This document shows, in pieces, positions 1-5,857 of a stretch of DNA of 5,857 bases. Made by a program: the position numbers and the translations under genes. The DNA is from Deltaproteobacteria bacterium RBG_16_44_11 (lineage in GTDB: Bacteria; Desulfobacterota; Syntrophia; Syntrophales; Smithellaceae), in NCBI GenBank assembly GCA_001797845.1, contig MGQN01000010.1, forward strand, positions 16,399 through 22,255, given 5' to 3'. The notes under the pieces were generated by a model, which was not told where the DNA came from, did no database searches, and saw only the letters and a list, made by a program, of their open reading frames with translations. How positions within the stretch are numbered: the first letter of the stretch is position 1; every line of letters starts with the position of its first letter.

Positions 1-1
1 C

Positions 2-676
2 CGCAATGTGGTAATTGTCAACATTGACAGAACAAGAAGATTCAACAGGCATGTAAATGTGTACAGGGGTCCGGATCATTCTCCTTGGCGCCCTGATCGT
101 GAAAGAAGATTTGTACGCGAACAGCGCGCTAAAGAAATTCCCCGTTTTCACCCCACGGTTAAATCACCACGTGAAGTACCCCCTGGCGGTTTTAAAAGGA
201 GCCCGAATGTTGTGGTTCCTCCCCGAAGCAAACCCGGCCCGGCAGGACCGCGTGTGATTGATAAAGATAAGCGTCCGGAAGCGCCAAAAGTTATTGATCG
301 GGATAAACGGCCTGATATTAGCGGACCGCGTGTTATAGACAAAGGCCAACCACAACCCCAATTCAAACCACAGCCCAAACTCAATACAGAACAACCTCAA
401 CCTGCGAAGCTCCGGCCTCAACCTGCCGTGAAGCCTCAACCGCAGCCGGCTGTGAAGCCTCAACCTCAACCTGCGAGGACCCGGCCGCAACCAGCTGTGA
501 AGCCTCAAGCACAACCTGTGAAGCCACAACCGCAGCCCGTGCAGCCCCAATCGCGCCCTGAAAAAAAGGGAAATATTGTTGACGATAAGAGCGCTGGCCG
601 TCAAATGCGCGATACTAACGGTTATGCGCCGCGTTCAGGAATTGATGATAGAAACAATCGTGGGGGAGGCAGATAA
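2..676 (+). CDS. Proline/glutamine-rich basic repeat protein, C-terminal part (5' end outside window)
   Basis: The frame is open to the left edge, reading R-N before the GTG at 8, so that GTG is probably an internal Val and the gene starts upstream. The visible part is about 224 residues. Counting the GTG as residue 1, residues 1-60 are Arg-rich with an N-x-N/V-x-V style start (VNIDRTRRFNRHVNVYRG) and a W-R-P motif. Residues 80-113 hold three V-I-D-K/R copies. Residues 114-182 are built of PQP/VKPQ units. The tail at 183-222 is charged and ends in Gly/Arg. No membrane segment or enzyme motif is visible. PQPQP is encoded by differing synonymous codons between copies, which supports this frame as the coding one. 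Composition suggests an extended, secreted or envelope-associated region, perhaps the tail of a DUF3300/DUF6600-type protein, but this is weak. Function is unknown. It converges on the acyl-CoA dehydrogenase gene. Confidence 0.65.
   Translation, partial: RNVVIVNIDRTRRFNRHVNVYRGPDHSPWRPDRERRFVREQRAKEIPRFHPTVKSPREVPPGGFKRSPNVVVPPRSKPGPAGPRVIDKDKRPEAPKVIDRDKRPDISGPRVIDKGQPQPQFKPQPKLNTEQPQPAKLRPQPAVKPQPQPAVKPQPQPARTRPQPAVKPQAQPVKPQPQPVQPQSRPEKKGNIVDDKSAGRQMRDTNGYAPRSGIDDRNNRGGGR
245..346 (+). repeat. Three in-frame VIDKDKRP-type repeats
   Basis: Within the first gene the protein reads GPRVIDKDKRP, then PKVIDRDKRP, then GPRVIDKG. The first and third copies share the identical 11 nt GGACCGCGTGT (245-255 and 323-333) and then diverge mostly at third codon positions. 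This looks like an old tandem duplication of a short protein unit. Its function is unknown. Confidence 0.75.
347..553 (+). repeat. PQP / VKPQ low-complexity coding repeat
   Basis: The 69-residue stretch is composed almost entirely of Pro, Gln, Lys, Ala, Val and Arg. The 12-nt unit GTGAAGCCTCAA occurs at 428-439, 452-463 and 497-508, with the variant GTGAAGCCACAA at 518-529. All copies are in the same frame and encode VKPQ. Units are spaced irregularly, so this is a degenerate tandem repeat rather than a perfect microsatellite. Pro/Gln/Lys runs of this kind usually form extended, disordered spacers that cross the periplasm or cell wall. Confidence 0.85.
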
Positions 677-686
677 TAAAGAAAAA

Positions 687-730
687 AGCCGGGAGCTAAC
701 TGGTTCACTAACGCAAAATAGCTCCCGGCT
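687..730. terminator. Bidirectional rho-independent terminator between convergent genes
   Basis: A perfect 12-bp inverted repeat, AGCCGGGAGCTA (687-698) and TAGCTCCCGGCT (719-730), encloses a 20-nt loop. On the minus strand the GC-rich stem is followed directly by TTTTTTC (complement of 681-687), a textbook terminator for the acyl-CoA dehydrogenase gene ending at 788. On the plus strand the T-run (741-747) starts about 10 nt after the stem, so termination of the first gene is plausible but less canonical. Confidence 0.9.
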
Positions 731-787
731 AAATATTTGGTTTTTTTATACAATTGTTCAGCGACAATTTACAAATAAACTACTCCA

Positions 788-2125
788 TCAACCAACCGGC
801 CAAACCTTTTTGAATGCTGTTTTCGGGAAAAAACAATAAGGACATTCATCAGGAGGTTCCGCGCCATAGTGGATGTGTCCGCACATGCGGCATCTCCAAG
901 CGGTCACTTTTTTTGCCGAAGGTTCATTCAAATCAAGTCCCCGTATCATGGGAAGGTCTTCCAATGGCGGCATTGCCGATTTATAATTATTCAATACGTG
1001 ACCGGAAACAATAAGTCGTTGCACTTCACTGGTGCCTTCGTAAATACTGAACAACCTAATGTCCCGGAGTAATTTTTCGATGGGGAACATTTTAGTGTAT
1101 CCGTAGCCGCCGAAAATTTGCAGGGCATCGTTAACCACTTCCAGGGCTGTTTCCGTTGCATAAAATTTGGCGATAGAGGCGCTTATCGAGGGATCCATAC
1201 CCTGATCCGCTTCCCATGCCGCTTTCCATACTAAAAGACGGGACGTTTCCACTTTTTGATACATTTCCGCAATCTTGAACTGGATGGCTTCGAAGTTTGA
1301 TATCTTTGTCCCGAAAACCTTCCTTTTCTTGGCGTAATCAATAGCATATTCCATAGCCGAACGGGCAGCTCCTACAGCAAAGGCACCGATACTCGGCCTG
1401 GTCCGGGAGAAGGTGTTCATGGCCAGGACAAATCCTTTGCCCGGTTGGGCAATGATGTTTTCCTCCGGTACTATGACGTTTTTAAAGTTGAGCCCCGCTG
1501 TATTCGAACAGCGCTGTCCCAATTTCGGAATAGTTTTGCCCACGGAGACGCCTTCCCAATTTTTTTCCACCAGAAACGCACAGATCCCCTCATGCTGTTT
1601 GGCCGGATCGATTGTGGCGAAAATCGTCATGTAATCGGACACGCCGGCGTTGGTAATCCAGTATTTTGTTCCGTTTAAAATATAATCGTTTCCTTTTTTT
1701 TCGGCCAGACAGCGCATCCCGGCGACATCGGAGCCCATGGTCGGTTCTGATGTAGCGAAACAAATGCGCTTGAATTCGCGGACTATCAGCGGAAGATATT
1801 TTTCTCTAAGTTTTTCGTTTTCACAAAGATAGATCGGCACCATGCCGAGAGAATTATCGAAGATTGATGTGGCCATGCCCGGGCAGACTGCGGAAATCTC
1901 TTCGGTGAGGATGACATTTTCTATAAGGCCGAATTCCTTGCCGCCATATTTTTTGGGAATGTCTGTGTTCATAAAACCGGCTTCGAACACTTTTTGAAGC
2001 AGGAATAATGGAATTTCGCCTTTTTCGTCATAATACCATACCGCAGGTAGAATCTCTTTAATTGCAAATTCACGAACTTTTGTCTGTAATTCTTTTTGCT
2101 GGGGAGTTAATTCAAACTGCAACAT
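788..2125 (-). CDS. Acyl-CoA dehydrogenase with C-terminal rubredoxin-like domain
   Basis: The 445-residue product is an FAD-dependent acyl-CoA dehydrogenase, which introduces (or in reverse reduces) the alpha,beta double bond of an acyl-CoA. Residues 1-120 form the N-terminal helical domain. The signature FATSEPTMGSD lies at 123-133, the beta domain at about 125-235, and the C-terminal helical domain at 236-380. That domain includes the MCAD-like TRPSIGAFAVG, the FAD-contacting QIFGGYGY (336-343) and IYEGTSEVQR (361-370), in which E363 is the expected catalytic base. The core has the usual length of about 380 residues. After a linker (381-408) comes an added domain, WRCRMCG...PPDECPYC, with Cys 412, 415, 428 and 431 (C-x2-C-x12-C-x2-C), closely resembling the rubredoxin end of rubrerythrin. 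It should bind one Fe or Zn. The start is supported by AAGGAGG five nt upstream. The acyl substrate cannot be read from the sequence. No ETF gene is in the window. Confidence 0.95.
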   Translation of the reverse strand: MLQFELTPQQKELQTKVREFAIKEILPAVWYYDEKGEIPLFLLQKVFEAGFMNTDIPKKYGGKEFGLIENVILTEEISAVCPGMATSIFDNSLGMVPIYLCENEKLREKYLPLIVREFKRICFATSEPTMGSDVAGMRCLAEKKGNDYILNGTKYWITNAGVSDYMTIFATIDPAKQHEGICAFLVEKNWEGVSVGKTIPKLGQRCSNTAGLNFKNVIVPEENIIAQPGKGFVLAMNTFSRTRPSIGAFAVGAARSAMEYAIDYAKKRKVFGTKISNFEAIQFKIAEMYQKVETSRLLVWKAAWEADQGMDPSISASIAKFYATETALEVVNDALQIFGGYGYTKMFPIEKLLRDIRLFSIYEGTSEVQRLIVSGHVLNNYKSAMPPLEDLPMIRGLDLNEPSAKKVTAWRCRMCGHIHYGAEPPDECPYCFFPKTAFKKVWPVG

Positions 2126-2130
2126 AATAT

Positions 2131-2137
2131 CCTCCTT
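2131..2137 (-). promoter_or_regulatory. Strong Shine-Dalgarno of the acyl-CoA dehydrogenase gene
   Basis: The minus strand reads AAGGAGG, then 5 nt, then ATG at 2125. This near-perfect anti-16S match fixes the start codon and suggests efficient translation. Confidence 0.85.
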
Positions 2138-2207
2138 AATGTCTTCAATTTTACTTCAGGCAGGTTATTTATCTGTATGGTGTTATCCTATTAATTCTGT
2201 AATGGAT

Positions 2208-2216
2208 AGTATATCA
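2208..2216 (-). promoter_or_regulatory. Candidate extended -10 promoter for the acyl-CoA dehydrogenase gene
   Basis: The minus strand reads TGATATACT, an extended -10 (TGn followed by TATACT, five of six consensus bases). The hexamer 17 nt further upstream (ACGCTT) is a poor -35, as often seen with extended -10 promoters. It lies in the 117-nt gap after the M48 gene and would give a leader of roughly 75 nt. Motif only, so modest confidence. Confidence 0.35.
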
Positions 2217-2242
2217 TTTATCACTAAAGCAAGCGTATTGCC

Positions 2243-4222
2243 TTAATTTACCGGTAAAAAAGGCGGCAGCGGACAACTCAAGGCCAGAGAAATGACGCGT
2301 AAAAGATCAGCTTCGGCAACGGTGATGGTTTGATCGGAGAAAGCACAATGGGCGCAGGCATCAATAACCGCTTGCTTTATCTTGAATGAGGAGCGAGAAA
2401 GTTGATCAAGAGAGTGTCCGACATCTTTAAACGAAATGTTTTCATCGTAGAGGAAATCCGGTTTTCTATCCGCTATTTCAGGAATTCTCGCCGCGCCGGC
2501 ATCAAACGCTTTTTTTGCTTTTTCGGCGTTGCCGGTATTTCCGGCCCAGGCCAGGGCTTTCAAAAGAATAAAAATATCAGAAGCCACTTGGAAATAGGAG
2601 AAAAACGATATTTTGCTGGAGATGTTTTCTGTTGCGGTTAATAATTTGTTGAGTATCCACTGAACGGTAAACTCAAAAAGGGTGACTTTCGCATCGGCTT
2701 CAACTAATAAATTTATTATTCTTAAAAAGTTTCGTTTTCCCGGGCTCGTGAGAGTTAGAAGGGAAGGCACAGCCAGTTCCACCAGAGGTAAACGGACATC
2801 CTGCCCAAGCTCGGAAAGCATATTACAAATATGGATAACTTCCGCTATTTCTTTTTCCGGGACGAGAGCCTTACGCAATACATCTATCTGCACTTCTTTG
2901 TTGTTGCATTCACAACCTACGAAAAGAGCATATATTAAACATGCGGCGCTTTGAGAAACGTTCAATTCTTGTTTCAGGCTATCGGGAATAAGCGCAAGAA
3001 TACTTTTACCGCGGTCTATGTGTGCATCAGTGGGATTTCCGACGAGATTTATGATACTTTCCGGTTGAGCTTCTACCAGAAAGGCCGGAGACAAGCTTGC
3101 GGCTTTTTTGTATTTATTGTATTCGGCTACATATTTAGATGCGGCTTTGGAAAGAGCTGGGGTAACTTCTATTTTTGGATATTTTCCGTCAAATGAGGGG
3201 TCAAGCAGGCGGATACGTTGTAAAAGGGGCGGATGTGTGGCCAATAATTCAGGAAAGAAGAAATCAATACTGCTTTCAGAAATAAACAAATGACTGGCTT
3301 GTCTTACTGTTGATGATTGAACGAGTGAACCATGAATATACCCGCCTATTTTCTTCAAAGCATTTGCCAGTCCGATGGAATTACGCGTAAACTGAACGGC
3401 GGAGGCATCGGCTAATAATTCTTTCTGCCGGGATACGGCGCATTGAATAAACCGTCCCATAAATGAGCCGGTGTAACCGACTATTGCCAATATTACGCCT
3501 GCTGATAGCACAACTATACTGGTTCGAGTCAATCTATGCTGGTCGAGTATTTCGCCGCCAACAATGCCTATAACGAGAATACCGTAAAGAATGCCAATGA
3601 GCTGAGTATTAAGACGGGCGTCGCCATTCAAGATGTGGCTAAATTCATGGGCGATTACTCCCTGAAGTTCATCGCGTGTAAGATGGTCAAGCATTCCGCG
3701 GGTAACGGCTATGGCTGAATCATGAAGCGTTAAACCGGCGGCAAAGGCATTTATACCTTTTTCTTTTTCCAGAATATAAGCCAGCGGGACGGGAGTGCCG
3801 GAGGAAATAGACATTTCTTCAACCACATTCAGAAATCTCCGCTCCAGCGGATCAGAGCTTCCTTTCACAATGAGCCTGCCGCCCAGCATTTCGGCTATTA
3901 CCCCGCCGCCTTTTTGCAGTTGATTCATTTTTAAGAGGCTGGCAATAGAAATAAAAAGCGTCACAATTCCCGCAATTAATAAAAACAATGACGGATCCCA
4001 AAAAGGAAAATTATTTATTTTTTGAGAATAATAATTCGAGGTGGCGAGATTGGTGTGATAAACGCTGGTAGACAGATAAATATAGTAAATTAACCGAAAG
4101 GAAAAATAGATGGCGGCGATAATCAGCATTACCGCCATGATAAACAGCGCGACAAGCTTACGGGTATTTTTGCGGGCTTGCTCTTGTCTGTAAAAAAAAT
4201 TAGTCGGACTATTATCGGCCAT
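2243..4222 (-). CDS. Membrane-bound M48 family zinc metalloprotease with long C-terminal extension
   Basis: The 659-residue product is an HtpX/Ste24-type M48 peptidase expected in the inner membrane. Hydrophobic segments are at about 24-49, 76-97, 205-225 and 233-256. The catalytic HEFSH is at 192-196 (zinc ligands H192 and H196, catalytic E193). The third zinc ligand is E268 in SRQKELLADASA, and the M48 motif ATHPPLLQRIRLL is at 328-340. The N-terminus (NFFYRQEQARKNTRKLV) fits this M48 subfamily and supports the ATG at 4222, although no Shine-Dalgarno is visible. HtpX proteins are about 290 residues, so residues 350-659 are extra. They are mostly helical, and the end (about 612-656, with DACAHCAFSD...EADLLRVISLALSCPLPP) resembles a TerB-like helical domain. 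Its partner lemA lies 32 nt upstream. The likely role is turnover of membrane or envelope proteins, and substrates are unknown. Confidence 0.93.
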   Translation of the reverse strand: MADNSPTNFFYRQEQARKNTRKLVALFIMAVMLIIAAIYFSFRLIYYIYLSTSVYHTNLATSNYYSQKINNFPFWDPSLFLLIAGIVTLFISIASLLKMNQLQKGGGVIAEMLGGRLIVKGSSDPLERRFLNVVEEMSISSGTPVPLAYILEKEKGINAFAAGLTLHDSAIAVTRGMLDHLTRDELQGVIAHEFSHILNGDARLNTQLIGILYGILVIGIVGGEILDQHRLTRTSIVVLSAGVILAIVGYTGSFMGRFIQCAVSRQKELLADASAVQFTRNSIGLANALKKIGGYIHGSLVQSSTVRQASHLFISESSIDFFFPELLATHPPLLQRIRLLDPSFDGKYPKIEVTPALSKAASKYVAEYNKYKKAASLSPAFLVEAQPESIINLVGNPTDAHIDRGKSILALIPDSLKQELNVSQSAACLIYALFVGCECNNKEVQIDVLRKALVPEKEIAEVIHICNMLSELGQDVRLPLVELAVPSLLTLTSPGKRNFLRIINLLVEADAKVTLFEFTVQWILNKLLTATENISSKISFFSYFQVASDIFILLKALAWAGNTGNAEKAKKAFDAGAARIPEIADRKPDFLYDENISFKDVGHSLDQLSRSSFKIKQAVIDACAHCAFSDQTITVAEADLLRVISLALSCPLPPFLPVN

Positions 4223-4223
4223 T

Positions 4224-4245
4224 TGATATTAACAATTAATTATCA
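4224..4245 (-). repeat. Imperfect palindrome directly upstream of the M48 start codon
   Basis: TGATATTAA (4224-4232), a 3-nt loop, and TTAATTATCA (4236-4245) pair over 9 bp with one bulged base. It ends one nt before the ATG at 4222 and occupies the place where a Shine-Dalgarno would lie. It is AT-only apart from its ends, so any hairpin is weak. It could be an operator half-site pair or chance in an AT-rich spacer. Confidence 0.4.
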
Positions 4246-4254
4246 GGCATTAAA

Positions 4255-4848
4255 TCAGGAAAAAGATACTTTGGGGGCTACCCGTTCCTGAGCGTTTTCG
4301 ACGGCCTGCAAGAGTTCCGCCGGGGCAAAATTAAAGAAACCGGCTACTATGTTGTTGGGAAATTTTTCGCGACTGATGTTGTATTCGGCGACAAAATCAT
4401 TATATGCCTGACGGGCAAAACCAATTTTGTTTTCGGTAGAAGTCAATTCTTCCATAAGCTGACTTATCGTCTGGTTGGCTTTCAGATCAGGATAGGATTC
4501 CACAACGGCAAGAAGCTTGCTCATAATATTGCTCAGCGCTCCTTCCGCTTGCATCAGCCCCGTCATCGCTTTGGCGTCACCGGGATTGGCGGCGGCAAGT
4601 TTGCTGGCGTCAAAGGCGGAATTGCGCGCTTTGATGACTGCCTCCAATGTTGCGCGTTCGTGTGTCAGGTAACCTTTGGTGCTTTCCACGAGGTTGGGAA
4701 TGAGATCGTAACGCCGCTTCAGTTGAACATCAATCTGGGCATAAGCGTTTTTGTAGTAATTTCTAAGCTGAATCAGTTTATTGTAAATGCTTATAAAAAA
4801 GAAAACAATGACCGCGATTATTGCTAAAAGCACGATAAATGAACCCAT
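4255..4848 (-). CDS. lemA: LemA family membrane-anchored coiled-coil protein
   Basis: The 197-residue product matches LemA over its full length. One N-terminal transmembrane segment (about 3-22) is preceded by almost nothing, giving a short outside N-terminus. The family hallmark YAQIDVQLKRRYDLIPNLV is at 36-54 and continues into STKGYLTHE (56-64) and the L-x-x-VIKARN segment (68-76). The remainder is helical and ends with FNFAPAELLQ (172-181), the equivalent of the conserved LemA end. LemA proteins have no known enzymatic activity. They often sit beside M48/HtpX-type proteases or TPM-domain proteins, as here, where the M48 gene starts 32 nt downstream. The two are probably cotranscribed and may act together at the membrane. 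The ATG at 4848 is supported by the purine-rich AGGGAGGA just upstream. Confidence 0.95.
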   Translation of the reverse strand: MGSFIVLLAIIAVIVFFFISIYNKLIQLRNYYKNAYAQIDVQLKRRYDLIPNLVESTKGYLTHERATLEAVIKARNSAFDASKLAAANPGDAKAMTGLMQAEGALSNIMSKLLAVVESYPDLKANQTISQLMEELTSTENKIGFARQAYNDFVAEYNISREKFPNNIVAGFFNFAPAELLQAVENAQERVAPKVSFS

Positions 4849-4851
4849 ATG

Positions 4852-4859
4852 TCCTCCCT
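4852..4859 (-). promoter_or_regulatory. Shine-Dalgarno of lemA
   Basis: The minus strand reads AGGGAGGA, then CAT, then ATG. The GGAGG core is four nt from the start codon, slightly close but strong. It contrasts with the following M48 gene, which has no such site. Confidence 0.75.
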
Positions 4860-4876
4860 GTGATTAGTTTGCATTA

Positions 4877-4905
4877 TTTTTAAAACATTATTGGGCGAAA
4901 ATCAA
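4877..4905 (-). promoter_or_regulatory. Weak candidate sigma-70 promoter for lemA-M48
   Basis: In the 92-nt gap after proB the minus strand has TTGATT (4900-4905), a 17-nt spacer, and TAAAAA (4877-4882). Each hexamer matches consensus at four of six positions. Transcription would start about 20-25 nt before the lemA ATG. The AT-richness of the gap makes chance matches likely, and readthrough from proB is the alternative. Confidence 0.3.
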
Positions 4906-4940
4906 TTAAAGAATACTTTTCGGCACGGGATTTTTGTCCT

Positions 4941-5857
4941 TTAATTTTTGATCTTTTTGCCCGTGTAGATAATGGCCAGATTATCGCGGTGGATTACTTC
5001 ATCGTAATCTTTATTCCCCAGAACCTGGCTGATTTGTGAAGTTTTTAAACCTTTGATTTTGCGAATTTCAGCGGAATTATAATTTACCAGCCCTTTGGCC
5101 ACTGTTATACCTTCACGGTCAACACAACTTACCGGATCACCCAGATCGAAATCTCCTTCCACATCAACAATTCCTGAAGGAAGCAGGCTTTTGCCTTTTT
5201 CCAGCAATGCTTTTTTGGCGCCATCGTCGATTACAAGTTTTCCGCTGGGTTGTAAGGTAAAAGCGATCCAATATTTTTTACTGTTTAAACGATCAGCCAT
5301 CGGCAGGAATAACGTGCCGATTTCTTTACCGGCTATAATGTCAGCCAAAACTTTTTTCTTTTTGCCGGGGGCAATAACGCAAGGAATACCCATAGCGGTA
5401 ACTTTCTTGGCGGCCAGAACTTTGCTTTTCATGCCGCCTGTGCCCCCTGTTGATGTATCTTCAGTAGAGGCCGCTTCGATTTGGTCGGTAATTTCGTAAA
5501 CAAGCTCGATGAGCTTAGCTTTCTTTGATTGGGCCGGGTTGCAGTCAAAAAGCCCTTCGGTGCTGGTTAAATTGATGAATAAATCCGCCTCGACAATATT
5601 GGCGATCATGGCGGCAAGATTGTCATTATCGCCGAATTTAATTTCATCCACGGCAACGGAATCATTTTCATTGATAATGGGAGTAACACCCCATTCCATC
5701 AGCGTGGAAAGAGTATTGCGGATATTTAAATATCTTTGACGGTCGGAAAGATCAGAAAGAGTCAGCAGTATCTGAGCAACGTAGAGGCCTTGTTTTTCGA
5801 ACGATTTAGAATAAACGCGCATCAATCTTCCCTGTCCGATAGCGGCTGCGGCTTGTT
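4941..5857 (-). CDS. proB: Glutamate 5-kinase with C-terminal PUA domain (N-terminus outside window)
   Basis: ProB phosphorylates L-glutamate with ATP to gamma-glutamyl phosphate, the first step of proline synthesis, in the cytoplasm. The frame runs through the right edge, reading QAAAAIGQGRLMRVYSKSF, which matches internal ProB sequence. The TTG at 5825 and ATG at 5822 are therefore not starts, and roughly 70-80 N-terminal residues (including the first nucleotide-binding Lys) lie outside. Counting from the first full codon visible, the kinase motifs are INENDSV (61-67), FGDNDNLAAM (74-83), GTGGMKSK (138-145) and GTLFLP (180-185). Residues about 205-295 form a PUA domain with SLLPSGI, the YNSAEIRKIKG segment and the VIHRDNLAI end. 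Both domains look intact. ProB is normally feedback-inhibited by proline. The gene that often follows, proA, is absent, and lemA is next after 92 nt. Confidence 0.96.
   Translation of the reverse strand, partial: QAAAAIGQGRLMRVYSKSFEKQGLYVAQILLTLSDLSDRQRYLNIRNTLSTLMEWGVTPIINENDSVAVDEIKFGDNDNLAAMIANIVEADLFINLTSTEGLFDCNPAQSKKAKLIELVYEITDQIEAASTEDTSTGGTGGMKSKVLAAKKVTAMGIPCVIAPGKKKKVLADIIAGKEIGTLFLPMADRLNSKKYWIAFTLQPSGKLVIDDGAKKALLEKGKSLLPSGIVDVEGDFDLGDPVSCVDREGITVAKGLVNYNSAEIRKIKGLKTSQISQVLGNKDYDEVIHRDNLAIIYTGKKIKN

Noticed and set aside
8..10. GTG as the true start of the first gene
   Set aside because: The frame stays open to the window edge and the sequence before it is too short to show a ribosome site. 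A partial gene is more likely.
148..384. Second minus-strand frame of 78 residues in the same region
   Set aside because: It overlaps the stronger plus-strand frame, has repeats derived from the antisense of VIDKDKRP, and has no convincing ribosome site or family resemblance.
347..553. CRISPR-like array because of the repeated units
   Set aside because: Units are short, in frame, irregularly spaced and have no unique spacers. They encode a Pro/Gln repeat.
164..604. Minus-strand open frame of 146 residues opposite the repeat protein
   Set aside because: It is a low-complexity Leu/Arg/His mirror of the Pro/Gln repeat. Synonymous variation between repeat copies fits the plus frame instead.
576..839. 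Plus-strand frame of 87 residues crossing the terminator
   Set aside because: It overlaps the end of the first gene, the hairpin and the end of the dehydrogenase gene, and has no family resemblance.
2185..2207. ATCC..ATT/AATGGAT inverted repeat in the dehydrogenase leader
   Set aside because: Only seven pairs with a bulge in an AT-rich stretch and no T-run, so it is not distinguishable from chance.
3536..3718. Small plus-strand frame inside the M48 gene
   Set aside because: It lies opposite the HEFSH catalytic region, which is clearly coding on the minus strand.
4896..4922. Six-bp inverted repeat CGAAAA/TTTTCG after proB as a terminator
   Set aside because: The stem is short and AT-rich, the loop is 15 nt and no T-run follows on the minus strand.
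5820..5825. TTG/ATG as the start of proB
   Set aside because: The upstream codons read QAAAAIGQGR, conserved internal ProB sequence, so the gene continues beyond the window.

Overview
The window looks like ordinary chromosomal DNA of moderate, slightly AT-leaning composition. The likely source is an anaerobic, Gram-negative-type bacterium, and a Desulfobacterota/Syntrophia-like (deltaproteobacterial) lineage is the best guess. That guess rests on an acyl-CoA dehydrogenase carrying a rubrerythrin-type rubredoxin tail, a LemA/M48 protease pair, and the style of the glutamate 5-kinase. It is inference, because no rRNA or other phylogenetic marker is present.

Layout: a plus-strand gene, cut by the left edge, encodes the C-terminal part of a basic, proline/glutamine-rich protein with two kinds of internal repeat (2-676). 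It converges on a minus-strand block across a strong 12-bp hairpin terminator (687-730) that can serve both strands. Reading the minus strand in the direction of transcription (right to left), the block contains: proB (glutamate 5-kinase with PUA domain, N-terminus cut by the right edge; 4941-5857), lemA (4255-4848), a large membrane-bound M48 zinc metalloprotease with a long helical C-terminal extension (2243-4222), and an acyl-CoA dehydrogenase fused to a rubredoxin-like domain (788-2125).

Functionally, proB catalyses the first step of proline synthesis. LemA and the M48 protease are only 32 nt apart and almost certainly form a cotranscribed inner-membrane module, probably for membrane-protein quality control. 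The acyl-CoA dehydrogenase is an alpha,beta-oxidation or reduction enzyme of acyl-CoA metabolism whose own iron (or zinc) site may pass electrons onward. It has its own candidate extended -10 promoter and a strong ribosome binding site, so it may be transcribed separately.

No mobile element, CRISPR array, tRNA or rRNA was seen. The most noteworthy points are the dehydrogenase-rubredoxin fusion, the C-terminal extension of the M48 protease, the missing Shine-Dalgarno with a palindrome at the M48 start, and the repeat-built tail of the first gene. None is firm evidence for a wholly new system.
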